From contig NC_065544.1 in NCBI RefSeq assembly GCF_932294415.1, positions 23,225,351 through 23,289,350 on the forward strand: a stretch of 64,000 bases of DNA, given 5' to 3'. This DNA is from Quercus robur. Lineage: Eukaryota; Streptophyta; Magnoliopsida; Fagales; Fagaceae. The notes below the pieces were generated by a model, which had not been told where the DNA came from, ran no database searches, and worked only from the letters and a program-made list of their open reading frames with translations. The position numbers and the translations under genes were made by a program. Positions 31,809-42,700 of this stretch are shown here, in pieces (position 1 is the stretch's first letter; each line of letters begins with the position of its first letter).

Positions 31809-33050
31809 TAAGGGTGGCAAATGGGCGGGTTGGGTCATAAATGGGTTGGGTTATAAATGGGTTGGGTGTGTAATTACCCATTTATCCATTTATTACCAGT
31901 TAATATATAAATTAATTATCTATTACCCACCCAACCCATTTAATTAGTAACCCACCCATTTAACCCATTTAATTAGTAAGCAGTGAAACACTGAGAAAAA
32001 TAAATCTAATAGAACAAGAGAAATAGCACAATAAATGACCAACGGAGCACATATAATTTAAACTAAAAGGGTAAAAGGTTGATTTTTGATAAGTCCCAAG
32101 ACTCCGCTGCCGGTGACAGCACCCACAGTCGTCGTCATCGCCGGCACTCTCCTCCGTTAGTGCCTTTCTCTGCTCTCCCACAGTATTCACCCTACGGTTA
32201 TTTCCGATTCTCTACATAAGGCCGCTCTCAAAGCCGTTGATGTCCTCATTGCCATGGCCGTCCCCGTCGAGCTCTCTGATTGTGAGTCTCTCATCAAGTC
32301 CGCTTCCATTTCTTTCAACAGCAAGGTCGTTAGTCAATACTCCAGTCTCCTTGCTCCGCTCGCCGTTGATTCCGTTCTCTCTATAGTCGATCCAGCGAAA
32401 CCCGATATCGTTGATCTCTGAGATATCAAGATCGTGAAGAAACTCGGTGGTACTGTGGACGATTCCGAGCTTGTGAAAGGCCTTGTTTTCGATGAGAAAG
32501 TGAGTCACGCTTCTGGTGGACTCACTCGTATGGAGATTGCGAAAATCGCCATCGTTCAATTCCAGATTTCATTGCCGAAGACCGATATCGAACAGAGTAT
32601 TATGGTTTCAGATCATGCGCAAATGGATAGGATATTGAAAGAAGATAGGCTGTGTTTTGTAGTGTATGTTTGGTTGCCGAGAATGTGATTGTGTGCTATT
32701 TTTGGTTTTGTGTTTGTTATGAGTTTGTTTGGATGATGAGAAAATGTACGAATTTTTTTTTTTTTTAAATTTGACTGAGGGCTGAATGTTTTGGGTTTAA
32801 GAAGGTTATATTTTTTATTTAAGTTAGATTTTAGAAGGGTTTAGTGGGTTTTTGTGGGTTTATTTAAATTTAAATTTTAGCTGGGTTTAGTGGTTATTGA
32901 TGGATTTATCCATTTAGACCCATCTAATTAAATAACCAAATGGGTTTTTACCCATTTAACCTAAATATTCAATTGGGTTGGGTTAAGACTTATCCAAATA
33001 AGGTGGGTAATGGACGGGTTCATGGGTATGGATAAAAATTGCCACCCCTA
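31809..33050 (+). mobile_element. hAT element B carrying a CCT4 fragment
   Basis: A 1,242-bp element flanked by the perfect 8-bp duplication caagtaag (31801-31808 and 33051-33058). Ends are taagggtggcaa and the inverted ttgccaccccta. Subterminal regions are full of repeated gggttgggt / acccattta units on both sides, as is usual for this plant hAT-like group. No transposase. The cargo, 32089-32649, is a coding fragment of a host chaperonin gene. It lies inside the antisense gene of the Tat element, so it is the younger insertion. Confidence 0.88.
32089..32649 (+). pseudogene. CCT4: CCT4 (TCP-1 delta chaperonin subunit) fragment
   Basis: Translation gives DKSQDSAAGD, then after a small frameshift [87 protein letters not shown] and [20 protein letters not shown], ending LKEDR. 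This is the equatorial-to-intermediate domain segment of the delta subunit of the cytosolic TRiC/CCT chaperonin, about 185 of some 535 residues. It has no introns, and stops occur (for example VDL-TGA-DIKI at about 32420). Codon use is GC-richer than the surroundings. It is a captured fragment with no start or stop of its own, and its orientation matches gag-pol, not the antisense gene. Confidence 0.85.
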
Positions 33051-34767
33051 CAAGTAAGAAATCCCTCTCTCCTCAAAATCGATCAATGGGGTGGTGGTCC
33101 CCGCAGTGTCAACAAATGGGCCCATAATAGAATTTGCGCATGTGTAACCGTACCTAAGTTCCTGTAAACTCTCCAAGAAAACCCAACTCCTTTATCAAAG
33201 AACTCAATAGCAAAATGATCAATTGGATTTAAACCAACCCAACGAAAAGCCAATGGAAAGTTAAACTCAAATCTACCACAGAAATCAGTAATGACTTTCG
33301 GGCATGACTGATACTTCTCCTTAGCAAAATAGATGGGCCTACACTTCACCAAGTGCCTGGTACAACGCTCAAACAATAAGTGCTACAGAATAGTACTGTG
33401 AACAGAAGAAGTGACTATGTGGCAAGAGCCTGCCTGATTCTCATCGCTCCACAGAATGTTTAACTGAACATACAAATGTCCCAAGAACATGGAGCCAATG
33501 GTAGACTTATCCTAGCAGATATCTTAATAGCTAATCGAAAATATAAAGGCTTCACAGCATAGTGGGGATGAGAGCCAAAGATAAACTTACAAAGCCAGAA
33601 CGTGATGAAGGCTGCATGACAAGTAGCATCGGAGATCTTCGAAGAGGAACCAACCTAAAATGACAACTTCGCATTGCCACTCATCTTTTTCTTCAACTCG
33701 GCCTCCACGGCCTCTTCTTCCGGGGAAAGCTCTAAAGCACCAGGATCAATATCACCGAAGATGGGCAAAAACAATTGATTTGCTACATCTTCCAAAGTCA
33801 CGGTGATCTCACCGCAGGAGAAGAAGAAAGTGTGAGTGGTGGTACATCACCGGCAGACCGAATGGCGAAGGTTGAAGAGGTCCTTATAGTTAGATAAATA
33901 GCGAGATGAAACAATATCCTTTAATACACCGGCCTGCTGTAGCAACCCTATGAAGCCTGTATTGGACATCTCCCTATCCACCCATTCCTTCCAACCCAAA
34001 GCGGTGCCCGATCCAAATTCGAAGTGAATGTGCAGGGGGAGTGAAGTGCCTTGGTAGATGATGAGGTTGGGGATCGAGGAAGCCAACGGAGCCCAAGAAA
34101 CGTTTGTATTGCGACGGCAAAGAGCAAGCCACACACGGCCCGATGGCGGTGGCATGTAATCACCGGGAATTTTTAGGAAATGGGCATGGATATCGTACCA
34201 AGGATCTATAAGAGGAGCGCACTCATTATTAGGGGCACGCTGCGCTTCCTCTTCGTCGGAATGGTCTGATTTGAAATACATGGCCTCTTCGCCTACATCA
34301 CGTGCGGCGGAAGGATCAGAGACAATCTCTTTTTCCTTACGATGGGAAGAGCTTTGGCCTTTCGCCGGCATTATGGTGCAACGGTTGATCGGAGTAAACA
34401 GATGAGAGTGTTTGAGAAGGAGAACATGGTGAAGAAAGGGAAACAGAGAAAATGTTTGTGTTGGAAAGGGAGAAGATGTTTGTGTTTGGAGTATGGAGGG
34501 ATTTTCTCTTAATACAGGCATGAAAGTATACAATGGGTCAGCCATCAGATGAGGGATGAAATTATTGAAGCGGCGGTTGCATTTCAAAATAACTGCTAAA
34601 TTGGGAAATTCGAAGAGACAACATTGTTCATGGCAAGAAAAATATATACATATGTATAATTTAGGGTCCACTGTTCGAAAAAGCCCGCGAAGGAAAAGAA
34701 GAAGGAAAGACAGAAAGGACAGGGAAATCTTTTATTCACATATGAACCGCAGGAACACTTTATATGC

Positions 34768-34780
34768 TCAGGGGGCTAAA
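34768..34780 (+). other. Polypurine tract
   Basis: cagggggctaaa directly before the 3' LTR, the expected plus-strand priming site. Confidence 0.7.
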
Positions 34781-36759
34781 TGTTGATGCTCATTTTAGGA
34801 AGCCCAGTAGAAAGAAGAAGCCTAGCAACATGAGTAGAAAAGAGTTAGTAAGTGGATAGAAAAACCATTAAACCTAAGCGACAAGAATAATGGATCATAG
34901 GCCCATGAAATAAACAAATGGGTCTTGAGGAAGCAAATGGGCCTAAAGGATCCCGGAGAGAGAGAAGTAGCAAACCCATAGGCAGTATGTGATGTAGAAA
35001 AGTAAGAATGGGCCATAGCAAGCCAGAAGTAATGCAAGCAAAGAAAGCAAGGGGTTGATGGCAAGCCCATGAGCCCTAAGGATGGAGGAAAAGGTAATTG
35101 GGCCAGGAAAGCCCAAAGGAGTTAGTAAAAGACCATGAGAATGTAGAGTTAGGAAAAAGGCCAAAGAAGCCCGAGGAAAGCAAATGGGCCAAGGATGCCA
35201 GGAGGAAATATATGGGACAAAAGAGCCCACAGGCAATGTAATACAAAGCCCAAATGACCATATTGAGTCATTGCGAAAAGAATAAGCAGCAGGCCCAAAG
35301 AGGCCCAGCAGGCTGGGGTCAAATAATATCACAACGGGAATGGCAGAATGGAACGACGGGAAATGGTAGCAAAATTGTAGAAAGGAGCAAAAGGGTAGAC
35401 TGAAAGAAGAAAAGCCCACAATTAAGCAAAGCCCAGCCCCTAAAGGGAGTGGGCCATAGAGAATGAGGAATCAGAAAGTAGCTCACACCATAAGAAGTCA
35501 AGGATGGGCGGCAGAATGTGCAGAGGAACCTCCAGACCACGGCAAATGCATCAGACAAGTTTTGGACACACAGAAGTCGAGCACGCGTAAGGCCTAGACT
35601 TCACCAGACTGTACCCAGCCAATACATGAGGTGGTGGGTTAAGGGTCAGAGGTAAAAGGGTATGGTCTGGCGGTGGGGAGAGGGGAAAACCTATTCTGAG
35701 GTTCCTGCTCTAGCTCTTTTGGGGGGAAATGTCCTGCTAGGATGACATACCACCCAAAAGAAGTAAGGATAAGTTGGAACCATTAGGTGCATGCCATGAG
35801 GGATGGAGAGAGAGAGAGCACCCACACTGTAGCAGGTAAGAGTGCCATGGCAAAAAAAAGAATAAAATAGTCTTCTTTATATGGTTATAAGGAATGGCAA
35901 GGCCAGCATAGGCAAGTAGTGTTGGCTGAGCAGTTGACAAACTAGTGGCGGTCAACAAGGACACCCAGATCAAACAAAGGTAGTTAAAGGCTAAAATAGT
36001 AAAAGTCAGCCACAACAGGCATTATATAAGGGACCCTTGCCGTGTATAGTAGGGGGGATTAGGGTAATAATAACCTTTAGGAAGAAATCATGACACTAAA
36101 ACAAACACAGAGAAAAGAAGAGAAAAGGAAAAAAAGAAAAGAAAGTTTAGAAACAACGAAAGAAAACAGAGAGATAGAATGGCAGGCATGCACCAATAGG
36201 TTAATCCCCTCTCTCCCTCTACAAGCCCTGCTCTCTACCAAAGACAAAGGATTCTTTTTGGCACAAGCCATTCAGGTCCGCTTCCCTTAAAGTGATTAAT
36301 TTCTACTGTAGGATTTTCCTTGGGAGATTATTCACGTTGAGGAGAACGATTCCCTCCTTGGTCTTGGTCCTGTGACATAGCATGGCATAGTAGATTGATC
36401 TTTTTTTTTTTTTTTTTGATAACTCATGTCTCGTCTACTGATTTCCACCATTTTCTTTACAAGGCCTTTCTTATCATTGTGATTATCATTCTAATTGGGG
36501 ATTATTTATTCACTTTGTCTAAAGGCAAAAGAACTATATTTTATTATTATTATCATGTCTGCTTGCCATGACTTATCCGAAGTAGCTCCGCCTGCCATGG
36601 GCATATAAATGAAGTTCTTGGCAAACGAGACATAATTTGTGCACAAGCCGGACCAAAGTGAGTTGTAATTGGACTGGTCTCAACTCCCCTACTCAGAACA
36701 CTTGGGCCCAGTACAGCAGGAGGCAGCCCAGCCCAACATTGCAAAAAAGGCCCACCACA
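34781..36759 (+). repeat. 3' LTR (1,979 bp)
   Basis: Full-length LTR matching 21106-22888, with an extra ~196 bases (about 35625-35805) that the 5' LTR lacks. TATA box at 36022-36031. Same TG...CA ends and the same GCCCA-rich U3. Confidence 0.92.
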
Positions 36760-36764
36760 AACTT

Positions 36765-36922
36765 CAAAAGAATTTAGAAGAAAATGAAAATAATGATGAA
36801 AATGTCACAAATGAACAAGTTCACCATAATGATGTTCAACTAGAAGAAAATGAAAATAATAATGACATGTTGAATTATATACCTTCAAATATTTATGATC
36901 CAGGAGATGTTAGAAGAACTTG
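36765..36922 (+). pseudogene. hAT-A transposase N-terminal remnant (part 2)
   Basis: Continues the frame interrupted at 21105. Counting the aactt target duplication once, the reading runs from ...DNEL directly into QKNLEENENNDEN, then YIPSNIYDPGDVRRT and TGA. The YIP-x-IYDPG phrase lies just before the TTF/zinc-finger region in this family, but the rest of the transposase is absent: the element ends 177 bases later. So the internal deletion predates the gypsy insertion. Confidence 0.65.
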
Positions 36923-37107
36923 AATACAAAAATTTAATTAGTCAATTTGCATCTCAAAAGGCAAGAAAAATATATTTTAAATGAAATATATTATAATATA
37001 AAAATATTAAATAAATATTAAATAAATTAATATATAAGTATAAAAAAGGCTACATTTTAGTTCTCACCTTAGGCTTCAAAATGTCTAGGACCGGACCTGC
37101 TTACCAA

Positions 37108-37914
37108 CCTAACTATCCTGAAAAATATTGAAAATATTAGAATATTTAATTAGATAATACACTACTAAATGTTGGCCATTTTTTTAAAGAGATATAATGG
37201 GTAATAACTAAAAGCAACTGAAGAAAGGTAGAGGAGGATTTATTAAAATAGTAGAATTTATAGTAGGCCATTAAGATATATATATATATATATATATTTA
37301 ATGGGTGATACATAGTAAAAAAATTGACATGTATCGGTAGTTGTTTTCCATGTGGTGGCGTTATTTTCCATATATCATACTTAATAAATAGAGGAAGTTA
37401 ACAAAGATGATCTGTGTCATTGTTTTATGTATTGTCAAAGAGACATGTATTACCATTTTGAGTGTTCATAAGTTGTAGGGATTCAACTTTTATAATATAT
37501 GTCTGCGTTATTCAAGCCGGCCCAACTTGGTAACCCGATGACTTGGTACATAGACCTATTCGGGTCATCAATTGGATCGAATGTGTATAAGACCTGGTCA
37601 AAACCGATAAAACTTGGCTAGTTTTAAGCAAACTGTGTGGCTCAACTGGATTTTAATAATCTAGCTTGGTTTGTTAATTGTATAAAATTAAATTAATAGG
37701 TTCACCCCCATTGACTTCTTTATTATTTAGTGTGTGATAATATGATAATTTAAATTAGAGAAAACCTAAAGAATTTTTTTTTTTTTTAAAATGCACCATT
37801 CTCTCACTTCTATTCACACTACTCTACTCATCACTTTTCACTATTTCATTTCTCCAAACTTGAGATTGTGCATCAATTTGCTACTCTAAATAGATTACTT
37901 TTTAGTTTCACTTA
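37108..37914. other. Intergenic, no gene seen
   Basis: AT-rich flank of the hAT-A element. Contains a (TA)n microsatellite of about 15 units at 37269-37298. The segment 37500-37690 has a retroelement-like ring (gcccaacttggtaaccc, cgggtcatc) but no domain. Confidence 0.5.
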
Positions 37915-38454
37915 GGCTGTGTTTGGTTCCCGTAAAATATTTTCAAGTGTTTGGTTGCATTCCAAAAAATATTTTGGAAAATATTTTCTGGTGTTTGGTT
38001 GTATTCTTGAAAATGCTCTAGAAAACTCATTTTTATCATGTTTCTCACATATTCTCACATTTTCTCAGCTTCCAAACAAATATATCATCAAATCCAACAA
38101 AACCCGAATTCATCAAAACCCAAATTCTCAATACCCAACCAAAAAAAAATTCATCAGATCAGAGATCAACCCAAAATCAGAGAACAACAAAACAAGAACC
38201 ACCTATGCCACCACAACAACAAGAAGAAAATTAGAGATCAAAGAGAGCAAGCGGATTGGCGACGAGATCGACCTAGAGCAAGCAGATCGGCGATTCGGCG
38301 GGACGATCTTGGGTTTGACGAATGGTGTGACGATTTCTGGGTTCGCGACGATCGGTGGCGAATGGGTTTGACGATTTCTGGGTTTGCAACGATCGGTGAC
38401 GAATGGGTTTGACGATTTCTGGGTTTGCGATATGAGGAATGGGTTCAACGGCGC

Positions 38455-38495
<41 letters not shown>

Positions 38496-38867
38496 GTTTG
38501 CGCGTTTAAGTCCTTCCTTCTCTCGCTCTCTCTCTCTCTTTGGGCATTGCTCGACGAACGAGCTCGGTCTTGGGTTTTCTGGGTTCGTCGGAGCTCTTGG
38601 ATGTGGATCGATCTCGCCTTCGCCGGTGCTGGGGTGCTGGTGCGATCTCTTTTCCTTGCTATCTCTCTCTCTCTCTCTTCTATTTTCCTAGGGCGGAAGT
38701 GATTTAAAGTGAAAATGAGAATGGAAATTATTTTCCGCCCTCTCAGCCTTATTTTACGGTCAAACTGAAAACATTTTTAGTTTGATCGAATTTTCAGTAA
38801 CAGCCAAACATCCACTTTTCCGAAAAAGCATTTCCGAAAATCATTTACACCCAAAACAAACACAGCC
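37915..38867. mobile_element. PIF/Harbinger-like non-autonomous element
   Basis: 953 bp, ends ggctgtgtttgg and its inverted match caaacacagcc, flanked by TTA on both sides (37912-37914 and 38868-38870). The 3-bp TTA duplication and GGCTGTGTTTGG-type ends fit PIF/Harbinger or Tourist elements. The interior carries a 41-bp tandem repeat and (TC)n tracts but no transposase. Confidence 0.8.
38329..38440. repeat. 41-bp tandem repeat, 2.7 copies
   Basis: Units begin gacgatttctgggtt at 38329, 38370 and 38411. The copies differ at a few positions. It is followed by a (TC)n microsatellite at 38456-38492. Confidence 0.85.
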
Positions 38868-38870
38868 TTA

Positions 38871-39276
38871 GTCGGTTAGCACATTGGCATGAGTATAGTA
38901 TATGTTATATAGTTTATTGTTTAAACATTCTTTTCTCTTATTTTGTTTTTATGTTTTTTGTGTTTTTAGAGGGTCTTTGGTTGATACCACACCGGTGCAT
39001 TCTATAGGTATTTCACTCTTTAGGTACCCTAGAGTTGCGAGTTTGGACAATTAGCTCATTGACAATTCAGTGCATCATCAGATTTAATCCTTCAAGGAAA
39101 ATTACCATTTCATGCTATGTGAAATACACTTCTTAAGAAAAATCTACACTTTCACACCAAGTATCCACTTTTTCAGGAATGTTCACATTTAATACATGGT
39201 GACACTTGATGTGTACTGAGAGTGCATAAAGGAAATGCGAGACAATTAAATACATTCTTTAATGATCCCCAAAGAA
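38871..39276. other. Intergenic, no gene seen
   Basis: AT-rich sequence between the PIF-like element and the 180-bp tandem array. No feature recognised. Confidence 0.5.
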
Positions 39277-39739
39277 CATAGAGAAGAGGTTAGGGCTTAT
39301 TTTGGTTAATTTTTTAAAAAATTGTTCAAAAAACCAGTGAAATAGTTTCCGTAGGATCGCTTCATGCGTATAGATTACTCCCAGATTGCCCATTAGTCAA
39401 TCTATTACCTACTTGAAAGACTTAACCAAGCTTTTCAAAAAATAAAAATAAAAAATACATAGAGAAGAGAGTAGGGCTTAAATAATAAACACTACTCTTT
39501 TACAAATTGTTCAAAAAATTCAGTGAAACGGTTTCTGTGGGGTGCTTCTCACATATAGATTACTCCCAGATTGCCCATTTTTTTTTTTTTTGATAGGAAA
39601 TACTGAACTTGTATTCAGGTGTTAAGAAATAGTCCTGAGCACAGGCTCGCTCAATATGGCTCGGGCAGGATTCTACCCAAGCAACGTAACTAACTAATGA
39701 CTTAGAATACTATGCTAACATGTGGGCAAGGACATTTCC

Positions 39740-42700
39740 CTACCTTGTTGTATGGGAGAAACAACATGACCTGAACCAACGTGATTGCTGGAGGATGCTA
39801 TCCACGATGAAGAGGATCGAAGAGCTTGGTGTTGCTAAACCTTGGATAGCATTGAAGACAGCCAGCGCATCACACTCAACTACCACATCTCGGATGTCTA
39901 AGTCAGGTGCGAAGCGCATGCCAACCTCCATTGGTTTGGCTTCCATCTCAAGGGCGCGCGGTTGCTTAGAGTAGCAATCACATTCCCATTGCTATCACGG
40001 ATCATCACGCCCAGCCCCACCTTCCTCTGGTTCGCAAACACAGCCCCATCACAGTTTACCTTGTACTATCCCGGTGGTGGAAGCGCCCAGCGAACTAGTT
40101 CGAGGCTCACTGCAGCTGGCTTCCATGGACCCTCATTGGCCATCTGGAACTCGTCCATTAAGCTAAGGGAGGTTTTCAAAGTGACCCTACCAGGTTTACC
40201 CCTTCCACCGGTACGGATGACATTTCTCTCTTTCCAGATACCCTAGCACACTGAGACAAACCGTTCAGCCAGGCCGGGATGCACTTCCTCATCTTGTAGA
40301 AGCTTTTCCATAATATCCAAAAAGCACCAATTGGGTTCAATATCAAAAGGAAGAGAGAGTTTACTCGTGTTCCATACATCCTTGGCATGAGCACAAAACC
40401 AGAGAATATGAAGAACGTTTTTCGTCAGGTTCCCGCATAGAGCACAGCCACCTTCCACTGCAATGTGCCTCTACCGTAGCGCCTCTTTGGAAGCCAGGAT
40501 GTTTCTAGCCGCCTTCCAAGCAAAATGCTTGACTTTTTGAGGAAGGTTCATTCTCCACAGCCCCTTCCATACGTTCTTCCTAGCGGGGGGTTCGAGCAAT
40601 CTGCTTTGCCGCCACCCCAGTTCACCTCATAGGCTAGCCTATATGCGCTTTTAGCTGTAAATTTTCCACTTGGTGATTCCGCCCATATCAATCTGTCCTT
40701 GGGCTGATGCAAACTTAGAGGGATGCTTAAAATAGCATCTGCATCCTCCTTTGTAAAACAGCCCCGGATTTGCTTTGCTTTCCACTCCATGGATGCTCTG
40801 TTTATGAGGTCGTAAACAAGAGCAACATTTGGGCAAGCATCTTCACATGTGACCACACTGTAGGAGGACGGCTTAGGAATCCATTTGTCACACCACACCC
40901 GTACACTCTCCCCCAAGCCTATTTGCCACCTTGTTCCCCTTTTCACCACCCTTTGGGCCACCATAATGCTTCGCCAAGCATAGGAGGGGTGGCGGCCTAA
41001 ATCTGCCTCCAAGAAAGAGCAATGGGGGAAATACTTCGCCTTAAACACTCGGGTAAACAAGGAAGTAGAGTTGATTTGTAATCTCCACCCTTGCTTTGCC
41101 AAAAGCGCCAAATTGAACATCCTTAAGTCCTTGAACCCATGCCGCCCATTTCCTTTGGCATGCACAACTTATCCCAGCTTAACCAAGCTAACTTTTTCTC
41201 ATCTTTAACCTGACCCCACTAGAACTGCCGAACCAAGGAAGTGAGTTCATCACATAATTTCTTTGGCAAGAGAAAACATGACATGGAGTAAGACGGTATT
41301 GCTTGTGCAATTGCTTTGATCAGTATTTCCTTACTAGCAGTCGTCAAGAGTTTTTCCTTCCAACCTGACACTTTGTTTGCAACCCTCTGTTTTAAATTGA
41401 TAAAAGTATTGCTTTTTGACCGGCCTACCAAGGATGGCAGCTCGAGGTAGGATTCATGAGGCCAAATCTCATTTGCACTGAACATTGCCTTGATTGACTC
41501 CTTTAACTCATCAGCTACGTTAGGACTGAAAAATAAGGAGGTTTTCGACCAATTTAACTTTTTTTCGGATGATTGTTCGTAGACCTGAAGCACCCTCTGT
41601 ATTTCAGCGCATTCCTCCAACGAGGCCCTCCCAAAAATGAGACTATCATCTGCGAAGAAGAGGTGAGACATGCTAGGTCCCCCACCCGAGGCAGCCATTC
41701 CTCTTAGCCTCTGCCGTGGAACTGAACTATGGATTAGAGCAGATAGACCCTCTGCACAAATGATAAAGAGATATGGAGAGAGTGGGTCGCCCTGTCGAAG
41801 TCCACACGACGGACGTATTTCTCTGCAAGGCTTGCCATTAATTTTTACTGCATAAGAGACCGACGACACGCACCTTATGACTATTTGCACCCAATGCCCA
41901 TGAAACCCTAGTTTTAGCATTATCTACTTTAAGCACTCCCATTCTACTCGGTCGTAGGCTTTACTCGTGTCTAATTTCAACACCATTTCCCCACTTTTGG
42001 CTTTTCTTCGTTTGCCGATATGATTCATCACTTCATGTGCCACTAAAATATTATCAGTGATTAACCTCTTCGCCACAAACGCACTTTGGTTTTCACACAT
42101 AACTTCTTGCAGCACTACCTTCATTCTGTTTGCCACCACTTTTGAAGCCAATTTATAAGCCACATTGCACAAGCATATTGGTCGGTAATTCGTGACCCTT
42201 ACCGGATCTTTCGTTTTTGGGATGAGCACAATATGTGTCTCATGGAACTTGGGTGGGGCCATGCTGTGGTTAAGAAAGTTTAAGGCATTACATATAACAG
42301 TCTCTCTAACAGTAGGCCAGAAATGTTGATAAATTAAAGGGGGCATACCGTCCGGGCCCGGGGCCGTCGTGGGGTGCATCTGCTTTAAGGCTTTCTCAAC
42401 TTCCATTGCCTTCCCTGATCAGTGAGGCATTCATCCTATCCGATACCTTTGGCTGAATTGCATCAATAAGCTCCCCCTCAATCTGAGGGTCGGAGGAGGT
42501 AAAGAGGCCAACAAAATACTGTACGAATTCATGATCAATCTGCTCCTCATCTTCTATCCACACATTGTTGGAGTCCAGCACCCTGGCTATAGTGTTACGC
42601 TGCATGTGGTTGGATGCTTTGGTGTGGAAAAAAGTCGTATTCTTGTCCCCTGCTTTCAACCAACTATTCCTTGACCTTTGAAGCCACATATCTTCCTCAA

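Larger units (their letters stand above)
29096..34371 (-). pseudogene. Antisense gene of the Tat element (plant mobile domain type)
   Basis: A decayed gene opposite to gag-pol, between integrase and the 3' LTR. It starts MPAKGQSSSHRKEKEI at 34371 and continues with WAPLASSIPNLIIYQGTSLP, LGWKEWVDREMSNTGF and LLQQAGVLKDIVSSRYLSNY, which I recognise as the plant-mobile-domain (aminotransferase-like) family often found in such antisense frames. After the stop at 33847 it carries on with ITVTLEDVANQL, CKFIFGSHPHYAVKPLYFR and WAYAGDYPAGW-like blocks, with many stops. hAT-B interrupts it at 31809-33050. Towards its 3' end there is an acidic/serine-rich region (30100-30650) and a coiled-coil-like segment, INTRIEALRKEVADLESRRE, at 29096-29497. 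Function is unknown. Confidence 0.75.
21106..36759 (+). mobile_element. Tat/Ogre-lineage Ty3/gypsy retrotransposon, complete but decayed
   Basis: A 15,654-bp element flanked by the perfect 5-bp duplication aactt (21101-21105 and 36760-36764). LTRs begin tgttgatgctcatttt and end cYatcaca/ccaccaca. The primer binding site just inside the 5' LTR reads ttggcgactttactgggga (22895-22913), the tRNA-type site found in Tat/Ogre elements. The polypurine tract cagggggctaaa precedes the 3' LTR. The order is gag, protease, reverse transcriptase, RNase H, second archaeal-type RNase H, integrase, then a 5-kb region with an antisense gene. The dual RNase H and the downstream antisense gene are hallmarks of the Tat clade. 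Stops and frameshifts are frequent. In the first ~105 aligned LTR bases I count nine differences, eight of them transitions, so the insertion is not recent. Confidence 0.93.
15727..37099 (+). mobile_element. hAT element A, split into three pieces by nested insertions
   Basis: Flanked by a perfect 8-bp duplication, cttaccaa, at 15719-15726 and 37100-37107. Terminal repeats are imperfect but of the CAGG-CCGG-CCT type: taggactggccct at the left and caggtccggtcct (minus strand) at the right. The element's own sequence survives in three pieces, 15727-16512, 20548-21105 and 36760-37099, about 1.7 kb. The left piece has the phrase ggcccccaagtggaag typical of this plant hAT group; the middle and right pieces hold the start of a transposase-like frame. 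The catalytic core is missing, so this was already a non-autonomous derivative. A probable Helitron and a 15.65-kb Ty3/gypsy element account for the other 19.7 kb. Confidence 0.85.
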
